A DNA stretch of 64,000 nt from Apus apus (Eukaryota > Chordata > Aves > Apodiformes > Apodidae). Positions 1 to 13,300 of the stretch are shown piece after piece. How positions within the stretch are numbered: the stretch's first letter is position 1; each line of letters opens with the position of its first letter. Both the position numbers and the translations under genes were made by a program. The DNA is taken from NCBI RefSeq assembly GCF_020740795.1, contig NC_067285.1, positions 14,252,001 to 14,316,000 on the forward strand, read 5' to 3'. The notes under the pieces are model-generated. The model was not told where the DNA came from. It saw nothing but the letters and a program-made list of their open reading frames with translations, and made no database searches.

Positions 1-238
1 CTCCCATCTTACTGCATCTTTGGACAGGGGAGAGACATGAGTGGGTTGGTGACAGCAGCTGAGGATAGAAAGCATCACAGCTGCCAGGTTTGTCCCACCT
101 CTGCTGCTTCCTCAGCTCATGTCTATGATCTACTCCTTGCAGGTAACTCTCATGCCTGTACAGAGGCATTTGCCTTCTTCCCTTGGTGCTTCCCAGCCCA
201 CCATGGGATCACCCATGTTTGCATCAAGAACTACACAC

Positions 239-258
239 TTTTTTTTTTTTTTTTTTTT
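239..258. repeat. poly-T tract (20 T)
   Basis: Uninterrupted run of T. No retroelement body could be recognised beside it, so it is scored as simple sequence only. Confidence 0.9.
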
Positions 259-685
259 GTAAAAGACCTTTTTGAAAAGCCTCTCTCCTGTGCAAGGCAG
301 CCCAAGGGAAATCAGCCTGCCTATCAGCTCTTTTGCAGGCCATCTGAGCTAAGCTCCCTGGTCCGCATGGCAAGGGTCCCCAACATTCCCAAGAACAGAG
401 TCTAAATGGCTTGTCTGGCTCTCCTGCAGAGCAGAGAAACCCCAGCCTGGTACTCCATAGCAGCCAGGCCTCAGGCCAGGCTGCCGTGGAGCTGGTGAAA
501 GAAATCCTTTCCCAACAGAAAGACTTGGGAACCTGCTGTGTCCTCAGAACTCCAGGTAGTCATCAGGCTGTGATCCCTGAAGAAGGCTACCCGCATGGTC
601 CCATCAGGTCCCATTCTGTTGCCCCACTGCTCCATTGCCCTAATGTGCAGATCTGCACCTATGTTGAAGCTGGTCAAGCACAGGA

Positions 686-720
686 GTGTGTATCCCTCAG
701 CAAATAGTGTGTATCCCTCA
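686..720. repeat. 21-bp tandem duplication, about 1.7 copies
   Basis: The word GTGTGTATCCCTCA occurs at 686-699 and again at 707-720, 21 bp apart with no mismatch. This is a recent small tandem duplication in non-coding DNA. Confidence 0.85.
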
Positions 721-3700
721 TGCATTTTTTTTCTTCAGGGAGGTTAAATGCTGCAGATGAAGCACTGAACATCAGAGATTTGAGCTGCAGCCCCCTCACC
801 CTTTTTTCCCTAAAGCTGAAGGTGCCCAGGTGCAGCCACTGGACTGTGACAACAAAAAGCATGAGCAAAGAGAGGAACCAGGACACAGAGATGGGTGTCC
901 TAGCCTGACTGGGGTCCAGGCTTGCTTTCAAACCTTTCCATTGCACTTGACATAGGCTCCCCTGGCAGCCAGGAACCATGGCAGCAGCTCCTGGAGCAGC
1001 CTAGGCTGCAGTCTGGCAGAGCAGAACAGGAGATAATTTGTGGAGATGGAAGGAGTAGCAGGTGAAGAACTGTGAAACCCCCTGGGAGAGGGCTGCCTGT
1101 GCCACTGTACAGCAGAGACTGGAGAGAGCACAGGGCATGTTGTGGGGGTGGTCTCTCCCCATTGCTCCTGTGACCCCAGCACTGCATTGCCCCAGCAGGG
1201 GCCACCCCAGCACCATCCCTGCTCTCTCAGGATGTACCTTTGCACATCTGCAGCACACAGGCAGGTCTCAGCTTCTAGCTTTCTTCTTCTAGGGCATCAT
1301 CCCCATCTGGCACAGTCCAGGTCAGAAGTGGTCCACAGATACCCCTCTTCTGCACAGAGGTCAAAGCCAGCAAGGTGTTGCTGATACCAGCTCTTCCCTG
1401 AGCATCAGTGTAAAGCCTCCCCACTAGCATCACTTATGTCAGAAAGGCAGAGCCAAGAAAAGCAACACCAACCACAGCTTTAGGGACAACCAGTCCATAC
1501 AGGGGCGAGTGGAGGAAAGGGCTCATAGCAAACTGGAAGTTCACATCACAGGAGGAGGCTAGGAGAATCTGGGGTGAGGGTAGCCAGCAAAACACCCACA
1601 GCAGGTTGACTTGAACATCTCTTCGCTAGGGGAAGCTATCAGGTGGAGAAGCAAGCAGGACACTGCTGTCACTCAGAGAGAAGAGCCAACAGGCATAGTA
1701 CACTGTTCCTGTCTGGCCAGAAACATAGACAGGACTACAGCGCTAATCCCGACTGATGGAGGAGAGCAGCAGCTGCAACAGCACACTGCAGTGCTGAACC
1801 AGGGAGGGAGAGGAGACCTCCTGTCTGCAGGGAGAGAGGGCTTGCAAAGTCTGTAGAGCAGTTGCCTTTGAAAGGGGACAAACACTGTAGGCAGTGGGGT
1901 GGCTGGCATAGGGCTGAGGGTTAGCCAAAAGCTGGGGCACATGAAGACAAGGACATCAGAGCATGGGAAGCACTGCCCTGCATCTGAGCATCTCACTCCC
2001 ACCCAACATCAGTAATGGAGAGCCAAAACACATGAAACCCAGGATCTTTTTAATGTTTTACAGCCATGCCTGGAGGATGCTTAGCCATAAACCAGCTTCT
2101 GTCACCCCAAAATAAACACAAGGAGTGTTCCCCACAGAGCCACAGGGATGCTGGCCCACTCCACCCTCACCCTTCCCAGCCCCAGCCCATGGCCCAGCAC
2201 CCCCAGCCCTGCCTGCTGATCCTTCACAAAGGGACTGCAGCATTAATGGGGCGTTTCGGAGGCAACAGCAGCTCCTCCATGGCTGAGCAGCACTGAGCAG
2301 CCTGGGGCGATCCCACTGCTCGCCATTAACCTGCCCCCCTCCCACCAAGGGAAGGAACTTGGCTGAACCCCACCGGGGTGTGTTACATGGGAATGACCTT
2401 CTCTTCACTACCCACAGCACCAAGGCAGCCCCCAGGGCAAACGAGGAGTGGGAGGGGAGACACAGCCCTCTCGCAATAAATTCTCCTCTCTATTCAATTA
2501 CAAACACCAGGGTTGAGCATGTTTCATGGGTGGTGGGAAAGACAGGGCAGGAGACTACCTCTGTGTTCTGGTTGCAGCACCCAGGAGCTGTGCCCACCCC
2601 TGTGCAGGACCAACCTGGCTGACGTGGCCCTGTTAGGTTCCTCTGCAGCAACCTGCTCTCATAGCTTCACTTCAGGGAACTGGGCTCCACCGTCTCCCCT
2701 TTGGAGACCATTTCATCCCCTCCTGTACCTCCTGCTTGGCAGCTTTCTATAATCATGGATTTTGCTTCCATAATTTCATGCTGTTCTCCTGAAAGCAGTG
2801 GTGTCAATATAGGCTACATCATCCTCTGGTGGCCACACATTGACTCCCAGGCAGCGATGTTCCTCCAGATTGGAGGAGTCAAAGCTAGGCTCTGCTTTCC
2901 AACCAGGTTGGTGATTTGGAGGAAAGATCACCACCCACATCAGTGGGGCTGACAGTGTGGCAGGGGAAGCCTTGTGTGGCTCAGCACATGACAGGTTTTC
3001 TCCTGGTCCCCAGGCAGAGCAGGAATTCTTCCAGGGCAGTCCACGGATGCACAGAGGGATTTTCCTCTGGTGTTAAGCATCCATCTCACAGCTGCATTTG
3101 ACTCTGATAAGAGCAATGCTCTTTTCATCTCTGCCATCCACACCCAGTGCATGGTGGGGGCTCAGAAGTGAGCCAGGCACATGGGTAAAGATCTGGCAGA
3201 GCTGAGCAAGGCCAGAAGCCTGGTGAAGGGTACTGAAGAGAAGATGCACCCCAAGGCTGCATCCATCTGCAAGGAGAGAGAACTGGGACAGCTCTGTGGT
3301 CATCCAGCTTGGGAAGGGTTAGGGTTGAGAAGGGGGGTCAAAGCCAGGCTGGGTGGGAGGGGGGTCCACTCTACTGGCCACCCAGGAAGGTGGGAGCCAT
3401 CACTCAATGCCAGAGGCCAGTGTCCTCTTTGTGGGATGGGCTCAGAGGCTCCTTCAGGGCCACGAGGAGCTGAGACAGAGAGACAAAATGCAGGCTCTTT
3501 TGTGCCTAGCTCCAGCCTTGGCTCCCAGTCAGCTGGGCCAGGCAATTTGGCTTTGGTTTGGGTCCTCTTAAGAAGAGGACTCCTGTGCCCAGCCTGCAGG
3601 GGAGTTAAGCCTAAAACTAACAGCAGTGGCTGGGGGGGGGGTGTCCATTGGGTGTAACTCTACCTCCGTTTGTTTGCTTACAGCATCCACCCAAAATGCC

Positions 3701-4221
3701 CGTGTGTGTCTCTGGGCCCCTGTGTCAGTGGCAGCTGAACTGCTGACCCCAGGAGTTTGCAAAACACCAGGGTTATGGCCCCTTTGACATCCCAGCCCAG
3801 CAAAGCCACAGCTTGTCCTGACCCTGGCCCCAGGGAGCCAAACCCCAGGGATGCCACGTGGCCCTGAGAGATTGGGGGACAGGAGGAGGTGGTGGGACCA
3901 GTGAGAGTGAACCCCAAAGAAGCGGCAAGGTGGGCACACTCCCCATGGTACCTGCTGCTCTCCCAGCTTGGCAGCAGCTCCTCACCTTGCTGGCCAGCCC
4001 TCTGGACTTGCTCCAAACCTCTCTGCTAGCCTTTACCCAAGCCCAGCTCTCCAGCTCCTGTCTACAGCCTTCATCCCACACTGGCATTGGGGCTGGCACA
4101 GAAACCATGCTCTTCTTGAGCTCACATGCCCAGGACCATGTCTGATCTCTGTGTAACCCTGCACACCTCCGTGTTTTGGGAAGACAGTGAATGCATTGTC
4201 TGGAGACAGCCTGTAAAGGAT

Positions 4222-4247
4222 TTATCTCAGGTAACAGCTGTGATAAG
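4222..4247 (-). promoter_or_regulatory. candidate E-box/GATA composite site
   Basis: On the minus strand a CTG is followed by seven bases and then AGATAA (4237 down to 4222). This is the spacing of the TAL1-GATA1 composite element. A second GATAAG lies at 4242-4247. The site is in an AT-richer island of the FGF8-NPM3 intergenic region. A match to a short degenerate motif can occur by chance, and function is inference. Confidence 0.3.
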
Positions 4248-7200
4248 GGACTTTACACCATCCTGGAGCATAGTCATGACATGCATAAGACGCCCAAGCT
4301 CCCATCACAGTGTAGACACCATCTCCAGGGTATGCAGGGGTGGGTCAGGGCTTCCAGGAGCCAGTCTGGGCACAGGAGCAAGCACACAGGGAATTTGGAT
4401 GGGGTTTGGGAGCTCCCACTTCTTCCCCAGGAGCCAAAATCCCATCTCCCAAGTGCCTACCCCACCACTAGATCATGCTGTCTTCCCCCAGGAGCTGAGC
4501 ATCAGAAAGTCTAGTAGGGCTGACAAGATCCCTGTCCCCTGTGCTCTCTTCATCCTTTGCTCTGCCCATCAGCAACAACTCTTCCTACCCAGCCCCAAAA
4601 AACTTGTGTGCTGCAGCTTGGGGGGGTCTCCACCTCTCTGAGAGTACATCACGGGTGCAAGTGCTGAAAGCATGGAGAGGGTATGGTGTGTCCCACAGAT
4701 CCTCTGCAGAGTAATCACCAGGAAGGACACAACAGAAGCCCAATCCTGCCCATCCAACCTAGGGTTATTGCCACCACTGGGGCTGGGAATAAGGGACCAC
4801 AAGGTCCCTGTATTCCCTGAAGCAAAGTGCCTCTCTGGGAGGATCCTTTCTTCGGACCCTAAATCCCCTTCCTTGGGCGTAGCCATCCCTCCCAGCTGCC
4901 ATCACCCATGGTAAGGATGCATGACCATCAGCGACAGCCCTGCCAGTGTCAGGGACAGCCCAGCCCACAGTGATTAGATTCACACCCCAGAGGGGTGGAG
5001 GGCCAGGACGCCTATGACCTCTGGGTATCTCAGGCATGGCTGCCAAGCACAGAGCTGCCAACACCACCCTGACACGAGGTTCAGCTGTGCTGGGGATGTG
5101 GGAGGATGGAGTGGAATGGCTGTGATGGAGCCTCACCCAGGCTGTCTTGCATGGGGCTGTCTACCATGCCCAGTCATGTTCAATTTTTGCACCTGTTGTA
5201 TGTGTTTGTGGGTTTAAACCCAACTCATGGCACAACTTTTGCTCTGGTGTCACCCTGTGCTCTTCCAGCACCTTCTGCTCTGCCTCCACTACAAACCATA
5301 AAGCCACAGCTGCCGCAGCAGCACCTTCAGGGAAACAACTGCCTTTTGTATTCTGCACAGTGCTGTGGAACTGGGGACATGCGTCCCCACTGCAAGTAGA
5401 CACACTGAGCAGCTATTGCAGCCTGCAAATGCCTGGAGCAGAGCCTGGCCATAAGCAACCTGGAACATGTAGCTGGGAGCCACCATGCTAAATCAGCCAC
5501 CAGCACCCACTGTGGAGATGAGAGTTGAAGGATCTTGTCCTACTGCAAAGCAGACAATGGGGTGAACATGTGCATGTCCGGGCTCCCAGACAGCTTCAGG
5601 CATGCTGGGGTGGACCCAACACATGACTGAGCACCAGAGAGCAGGAGATGACCCCAGAACTGAGTTTCAGCTTCTCCAGCAGACAGAGCTGTTCCCACAC
5701 ATTGCACCAGCAGCATTTCCCCCTGCAAGGTGTGTTGACAGGAAGACGATGGGAATTACCACCAGCCTGGCCATTCCAGATCCTGCTGCTTCCTGTCTTG
5801 ATATTAGTGTGTTCCCAGCTCAGCTTTGCCACAGCTAGCTCTGTGCTTTAGGGTGCCAGTGGCTCCCTGAGGCGACAACAAAGGTACCACTGCCCAGCAG
5901 GACAGAACAAGGATAGCACAGTCAGCTCACACTGCAGAGAACAGGACACTCATCACACCCAACACCACCCTGGTCCTGGCTGCAGGTGGCTCTGATGACC
6001 CTTTTCCTGGCTCCTGCTGTCAGTGACATACCAGGCATCCCACAGCTCATTGCCCCACCTCACAGAACTGCTGCACCCTGGAATAACAGGGGATGTGCAT
6101 CTCCCGGGGTGTCCCACTGGCTTCCTCCATTGCTCAGACATCAAGGCTCACAGTAAAGTAGTATTACCCCAGTTCAGTGTGGGAAGCAGCAACAGAGAGC
6201 TCATGGAGCAGGGGACCAGCCCCACCTACAGCACAGCTACAGCTGTGCCTCTCAGCTGCCCTGGGGCCGAGTTCTCAGTCAGGGAGAGTTGAAACCCAGC
6301 AAGAAAACTGTTGGGACAGGACCAGCTAGGGCATCACAATGAAAACCACTTCCTGGCCATGCTCAGCCTCAGCAGAGCAGCTCCCCATCCTGTTCCTCCA
6401 TCCCTGAAAATCAACTCAGACTTGATCTCTGAAACCAGACCATCCTGTGGGAGCCACTGGCCTGGCCCAGATGCCCAGATGGAGGTAGACAGCCAAGCCC
6501 CAGCCCAGCAGGGCTGCACCTGGGCCAGACCCTTCAGCAAGCAGCCCAAGCCACTCACAGAGCACAGAAGGCCAGTTTGGGAGGGCCATGGAGAGTGCGG
6601 CAGTGTGGGTGCCTGGCCATGGTATTCATGCATGGTGACCTCTACATCTAGCCATGCTATGGCCACCTTTCTCTGCTGTGTGGCTCAGTCATGGTCAGAG
6701 TTCCCCAGCACTGAGTAGGGATCCATCTCCAGTAATGTCTGCATGCAGGGCACTGAAATGTCACAGAGAGGAGGGATGCTCAGAACCAACCACCTTCCAG
6801 AGCAACCCCAGAGCCATCATCTGGGTTGTGGCATAATTTGGCACCCTGGGTAACAGCACCTCCACCACTCTATGGGAGAGCAATAGGCTCCACACCCTTA
6901 CACGCATATTCAGCACAGGGAGCCCACGTATGTACATGGACACATAACTTATATTTCCCCCCAATCTATGCAAAGCAAGACAGGCCTCACATCTGGAGCC
7001 CCGTGCTTCACTCTCCACTCACAGAGAGCCTCTTGCCCCCCGTCCCCCACCACCCCTGAACACCCCCCAGCCAGCCATGCTCGAGCTCACCTGCTCTTAG
7101 ACAGCCCTGTTTGTTTGCCCAAGGTATTTGCAGCCGGGGGCACCTGCTTTGATACCATCAGCTCTGCGAAGGAAGCTGCTCACCTAGCGTGACCCCTGTA

Positions 7201-9539
7201 ATCCCATCCTTCCCCATTAAACGCTGTGTGTGAGCGCATCCCCCCTCCCAGCCGCCTGCCATCTCAGCATTTATCTCCCTCTCCCCAAGCTGAGCACATC
7301 AAGGCTGTGACATGGCTGGGGAAGGGGGAGTAAACCTTTCCAAGTCACTCAGAAAGGGGCCTGGCAGTTCCAACACCTCCCAGACCCTCTGTTGCCCACT
7401 CTAGGCTTGAGGTGTTCCCCTCCCCTGGCAATCACCCTGCAGCAATGTTGGGGACCAGGCAGCACCTGCAACAAAGCTCTGAGATGGGCTGGCCCTGCAG
7501 AGGGGTGGACAAACTTGGTCTCCTTGAACGTCCTCCACGGGGCCACCTTTGTCCCCTGGCAGAACTTATCCCTCCTGTCACAGTTCATTGTCCCAGCTAC
7601 CCAGCACCCTGAAACTGCTTCCTCCTACCCTTTAGTTCCTTCTCATCAGCCAGCACTGCTGCTCCCACTTCATGTCAAGCAGCCATACCACCAGGGCTGA
7701 GCTGTGCCCACTCCTTCCTCTCATCACCCTCTGATGGGCTTCAAGCCAGCAGCTTCCCTAAGCCCAACCTTCCAGTTGCACCTACTGGCTTATTTCCTCT
7801 AGCCAAATTGCTCCTCCACAGACAAAGCAGGACAAGAACCTAGCAGATAAACTGGTCTTGACCCCTCCACATGCACATAGCCAGGGAGATCTATGGGGTC
7901 CTGTGCATGTCAGCCCTAGCAGGGGCTGAGCACCATCCTGGCACAGGCACAGCCACAACTCAATTTACCATCCTGAACTCCTCTCCCTCACCACCAGCCC
8001 TGTGCCTGACTGGCACTTCTCAAACACATCCAGCCCTCAGAAAGGATGTTCCTGCATCTCTTCATTCAGCAAGGCTGCTGAATTGCAAACTTCCCCAGAT
8101 TTGCTGGGGGATCTCACAGTGCTTGTGGGCATGTGCACAGACTGACAGCCCCAGGCTGTGGGATGCTGTGGAATGGCAGAAGGAATGTTACTTCCCCGGG
8201 GATGTGACATCTCCCAGCCTGCACCCATCCTCATCACAGGGCCAGACCCAAGCACTCTGAACCATGCATGGCTCTGTAGCAGAGCGCTGGATGCCCTTTG
8301 CATCCCAGGGACTGCCCAGACCCTGCCATAGTGCAGGCATGGGCCTGGCAGGGACGGGCAGCCAGGCAGGGAGAGATAAGGAGAAAGTCAAGGAGAGAGG
8401 CCGGGGACTGGCAGGACCCCGGTCGCCCTGGCCTGGCCACAGCGCTGCCCGCCTGCCACCTAGTGGTCCCCGTGCGGGGACCTGCCAGCCCCGCCTCCTC
8501 TCCCAGCCCCTCGGCGGACTCCCCCGGCGCTGCGGGGCACCATCCATCAAGTCGGGGGATCATCTATCCCAGGGCGGCCCTTCTCTGTTGGCATTCCCCC
8601 ATGCCATGCTGTTGGGATGCCAACAGTCCTTTCCCGTTTGCTGCAAGGGGCATCAAAGCCTCCCTCTGTGCTGGCCAAGGGCTGTTTGGGGCCAGAAGGA
8701 AACAGTAGAGAGGTGGAGAGTAGCTGCAGAGGTCCCAGAAAAGATAAACAGCCCCACTTACTACCTAAGATGGATCCTGGACTGGGGATCCACCTTGGAG
8801 GATTTCCTACCAATGTCCACAAAAGCAAGAAACTCACAGTCTCAAGGCACCAACAGGGCCAGCAGGGCAGACAGTACATGGTGCTTATCAGTGACAATAG
8901 GCAGTGTCACAAACAAGAAGGGCTGGAACAGGCATGAACCCATGGGCCAGGGATGCAAGATCAAACACAGGCAAACAACTAGAGACAAATTTTAGGACAG
9001 GACTAGCCCCCAGGAGTGAAAAGTGCCACGTGATTGAAGCGCAGAGAGGATCAAACCCTCTCCAGCTATTCAGACACAGGGTGACATGATTCCTCAGCAG
9101 AAGTCAGAGCTGAAATCTGCCCCACCCCCTGCAGGAGTTTGTTTTACCCCTCCACAGGATGCTGCTGGGCTGAGAGGAAGACACAAGTAAGGACCTTGCT
9201 GTGGCAGTGCCCAGTACCAGGGCCAATGTGGCCCAAACCAGGGGGGTGTTGCTAACAGGTGGGTTACCTTTGGGAGCACACGTGGAGCTGGATCCATGCC
9301 ACTTACTGCTGCCTGCAACTCTGCCCCTTCCCTTGGTAGCCAGGATGCAGTGCTGAGCTGGCTCATGGGGTACAAGTGTGCAAAGCCCACAAGGGACAGA
9401 AAGGAGACCCAGGCCCCTCCTGAGAGATCCACAGCACTGCCAAGGGAAGCAAGTGTCAGGGAGTGGACAAGGAGGAGCATCTCCCACTGAAGTGTGCAGG
9501 GGAGGAACCTGTCAGCCAGCAGTGACTCTCTTCCAGACC

Positions 9540-10238
9540 CGATGGCTGAGAAACTTTTATTCAGAGTGTAAAAACTTCTTTACAAAGTTCTTTACAAAGA
9601 GTGACCCAGAACCTCCTCCCAAATCACAGATAGGCTGTGAGCTCCCACCCCACTGTAACTGCAGTGGAGGACCCTGCCTGGGCCCCAGTTTCACACTTAG
9701 AAGCTGTGTATAAAAATGATCAAATTGTGACTAAAGAAACAAAACAAACCGAAACACACTAGAATTGGTGAAAGTGCCTGTCCCAGCTGTGCACAGAGCA
9801 GAGGTCCAGGACAAAAAAATGCACAGGGCAAGGATCACCTCCTCCATCCCTGACTCTCAGCAGAGGGATGGGGGAGAGGGGATATACCAGCAGCATCCAT
9901 CCAGTTTTGGGATCAAACTCCCAGGACTGTGGGAAAGGAGACACCACAGTGCTTGGAGCAGCCCCTGCTCCCCGAAAACTTACAACAGAAAAAAAAAAAA
10001 AAATAAACATAAAGCAGCAAACGTTGAGGTCCTGGCAAGAGGTGTTCGAGGTAAAAGCTGTCCAGGGAGAGAAGTCCCAGTGAGTACCTGAAGAAAGAAC
10101 CAGATTGAGACCAGCAGCCTTCTGCAGCAGGGCAGCTTCCACCCACACTTGCCTCATCAGTATCACAGCCCCCCCGATCTTTCCTCCAAGGCTGCCCAGC
10201 CCCTCACCTTGCCTGGACAGAAGTTACTGCTTCTTCCT
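9540..10238 (-). other. NPM3: NPM3 3' untranslated region
   Basis: Extends from the NPM3 stop codon to about 20 bases past the only well-placed AATAAA on the minus strand (9556-9561). It contains a 12-bp tandem repeat (TTCTTTACAAAG on the plus strand, about 9577-9600) and an A-run on the plus strand near 9980-9996. The exact cleavage point is inferred. Confidence 0.6.
9556..9561 (-). terminator. NPM3: NPM3 polyadenylation signal AATAAA
   Basis: Canonical hexamer read on the minus strand (TTTATT on plus), about 680 bases after the NPM3 stop codon. Confidence 0.6.
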
Positions 10239-10330
10239 CTACTTCTTGGCTGGCATGATAGGAGGAAGCTCCTCTTCCTCTTCCTCAGACAAATCATCAT
10301 CCTCCTCAAAGGAAGCATCTTCCCTGTGCA
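10239..10330 (-). CDS. NPM3: NPM3 coding exon 5 (acidic tail and stop)
   Basis: Encodes the acidic tail ending ELPPIMPAKK and a TAG stop. The chosen acceptor is cccag at 10331-10333. A second AG six bases further in, giving a start at 10324, also keeps the frame and would drop two residues. Confidence 0.85.
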
Positions 10331-13300
10331 CTGGGACACACAAATAACTCTTACCAATGTATAACTTTGGCAGTAACAACTGAGCCCCTAGACAGCTCAA
10401 GAGCAGAGCAGCCCAAAGAACACTGAAACAGTTTAACAGCAGCTGGTGGGCAATAAGCTGTATCCCAGCTGGAGGGCAGTCTCAGAGGGGAATGACAACA
10501 GCCAGTCATGGGAAAAAGGGACAGTGTGGGTCATCCAGATCCCTTTTCCTATGCATGGCTTTATGGCAGGGAAGGAATTACTGCAGAGGTGGCCCCTGAG
10601 GAACCAACACAAAGAAGGCATGAAGAGGCACCAAATGCATCTCCTAGTGGGTCCCTTGCTGGCACTGATGTTGGAGGGAGCCCCTCCATACCCCTTGTTT
10701 CTTCCAAGCCTTTCCCCACACAAGTCCTTACTGATCTGGTGCCAGCCGGCAAGGTGTACTGGGCCAGAGCCTGCTGCCAGGCGGAAGGTCACTGGAGGCT
10801 GCAGTTTGAAGTTGTCCAGACTCAGCTGCAAAGAAACAGAGATGGAGCTGAGTTAGTGGCAGAGCCAAAAGGTAGAATGTCCTGCAATCCCCAACACCAC
10901 ACCTGGCCCAGCTAAACACATCCTTCTGGGGACCTCTGCAGTCAGGCCAAGGCTACCCACAACATTTCGCCATGAGCTGCAGAATAGCTCATGATCAGAT
11001 CCCAGGAGAAAGATCCACAAACATCCAGAGATCCATTTCCCTGCAGCCATTCCCATCCAAGTCTTTAAAACAACCTCTTACCAAGGGCTGGCACGATAAC
11101 CTCAGATTTGCCACAGGCACAGCGATCTCCTGGTTCTCATGGTTTCGTCCAACCACCTCCACCACATTGCACTCGTCCTTGGCACCATCTGTGAGGCAGA
11201 CCTGGGTGGGAGTAAAGATTGTTAACTCCTGCTCACCTAGAGGACACAGCAGGGACAGCCAGGGCTCTCCATGGGTCAAGTGACCCACAGTAATGCTACC
11301 AGCCCAGCTGTCATGCAAGGTATGAGGGTGCTGCTCCACAAAACAGCAGAGAGCCCCAGTGCAGTGATTGCCCCCTTAGTGTGCGGGTACCTGCTGAGGA
11401 GCAATGTGTCTTTCCTAGCTGGGACAGCTGTTCCTGCAATGGTCTCAATAGCTGGTACCTGGGCTGCACTTCCTGTTGAACTAATCCATGCTGGCAGGTC
11501 CTGTGTTCCCAGGACAGAAAGTGGCCCCCATGGACAGCCATGAATAAAGCCCTGCCTCTACCTGGGCTTGGAGAGCAACAGGCCAGAGACCCAGCTAGTG
11601 AGGAGGGCACATTCTGGTGGGAGGCTCCAGAAAGGTCAAATACAAGGAAAAAAAACTTCCTTCACCCCATGTCTGCAGTATTACTCCACTGACCAGCCTC
11701 CTGATGTCACTGGATTTGCTCAAGCACCTCCTGTGACACGTCCTGTGCTCAGCCCTCTGAGCAGCCAAAGTTGATACCTCAGCCAAGGGATTCTGTTCAG
11801 CACAGCCAGGGAAGGGGAAATGTGCCTGGGAAGGCAGGGGGTGAGGCTGTATGCCACAGCAGCAGAGGACAAGCACAGCTAATTCTCATTTATCTTACCA
11901 TAGACAAAGCCAAAATGTGGTCAGAGTCATCTTCCTTATCCACCTGAAAGGTGTAGGATTTGGTAGTGGCAGTCAGCTCGCAGCCTGGACAGAGGAGATC
12001 AGAAACACTGCAGCAGCCATTACACAGCCCCAAGCACAGTAAGTAAAGGGTTCCCAGGAGCAGCCTCAGGCCAGAGCACCCCGGGCTTCAGCTCTTAGGG
12101 TCAGGATTTGCCTGACCATGGGGAGGAGGGAAAGGCAGAGTGCCCTGGGTGTGTTTCTTATTCAAGGATGATTCATCAACGTAAAGCAGATCGGAAAAAA
12201 ACAGACCTGAGCCCTGCATACCAGAGCCGGCATTTGCAAACAGGGAGAGAGAGGAATTAGCCTCAGCAACACAGCCCAGGGCAGGATGTCTTCTGAGCCG
12301 TGCTTATGCAGTCAGCTCACCAGGACAAGGACCAAAATCCAGCTGCATAAAAGGCCTAGGGCAGGGGAGACTCCGTCTTCCCGACACAGGCGCTTGCTGA
12401 GCCGCGATGTTGGCGACGCTTCGGGCCGGGGCAGCCCCGCACACACCCGCTTGCACGCACATTTGCGAGCAGCGCCGGGCCGCATGTTGCGGGGCTTTAA
12501 AAGGGCCGATCCACCCCCAGGGAGGAGGGACACGGCTCCGCCGCCAGCGAAGGGCATCACGTCATGCTGACGTGGGAGCGGGAGCACCGGAGGAGCGGGA
12601 AAGGCTGGCGAGAGCAGGGGGTGCCCCCTGCGCGGCTCCCCCCAAACCATCCCAGGACCCTCACCACGTGTCCGCTGGCTCCCAAGCCCGGCCATACCCG
12701 TGTCCCCTGCCCCCGCTCCCCAAACTCCAGGTTTGGGTGACTCGCTGGTCGCCCTCACCGCACGCCTCGGCCACCCACGTGTCCCTCCCCAGTGTCCCCC
12801 CTCAGCACGCCTCTTACCACTCAGGGCTCAGCAATACCCTCCATGCTTCTCTCCAGACCCACGTGTGACTCTTGCCCCTCCCCCCCGCCGTGTCTCTTCT
12901 GCCCCCGAGTCTCTCTTTTGCATCCCCCCCCCCCCCCGCCCCGTGTCCCTACTGCTCCTCCACCTTTCCCCCCCAGCTCTATTCCCCATGCACGTCTTTC
13001 CTGCCTCCACGCCGACCCCGTTACTCCCCAGTCTCTCTCTTCCACCATCTCTCTCCTGCCCCCCAGTTTTTGCCCCCACGTGTGTCTCCTACTCCCCATC
13101 TCTCTTACCCCCTACCCAACGTCTCTCTCTGACTCCCCACCTCCCAATAACCCCCCCCACCCCGTCCGTACCTCTCCTTCCCCCATCTTTCTCTTCTCCC
13201 CCCACCGTATCTCTCCTGCCCCGGTCTTTTGCCGCCCCTCCCCCCAACACGTGTCTCCCCACCCCATCTATTACTCCCCCACGTGTCTTTCCTGTTCCCC

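Larger units (their letters stand above)
1..9539. other. FGF8-side intergenic DNA downstream of NPM3
   Basis: GC-rich, non-coding DNA. Both strands were read for the conserved FGF8 core and its C-terminal exon, and nothing matched. Open frames here are short, lack plausible splice junctions and resemble no family I know. The contents are a poly-T run, a short tandem duplication near 690, and AT-richer islands (about 2040-2130, 2460-2530, 2745-2860, 4190-4270, 7130-7310). Some of these islands carry homeobox-, GATA- or TCF-like words and could be regulatory. That FGF8 lies beyond position 1 is inferred from human gene order. Confidence 0.6.

Noticed and set aside
1-9539. FGF8 exons
   Set aside because: No frame on either strand carries the FGF core or the FGF8 C-terminal sequence.
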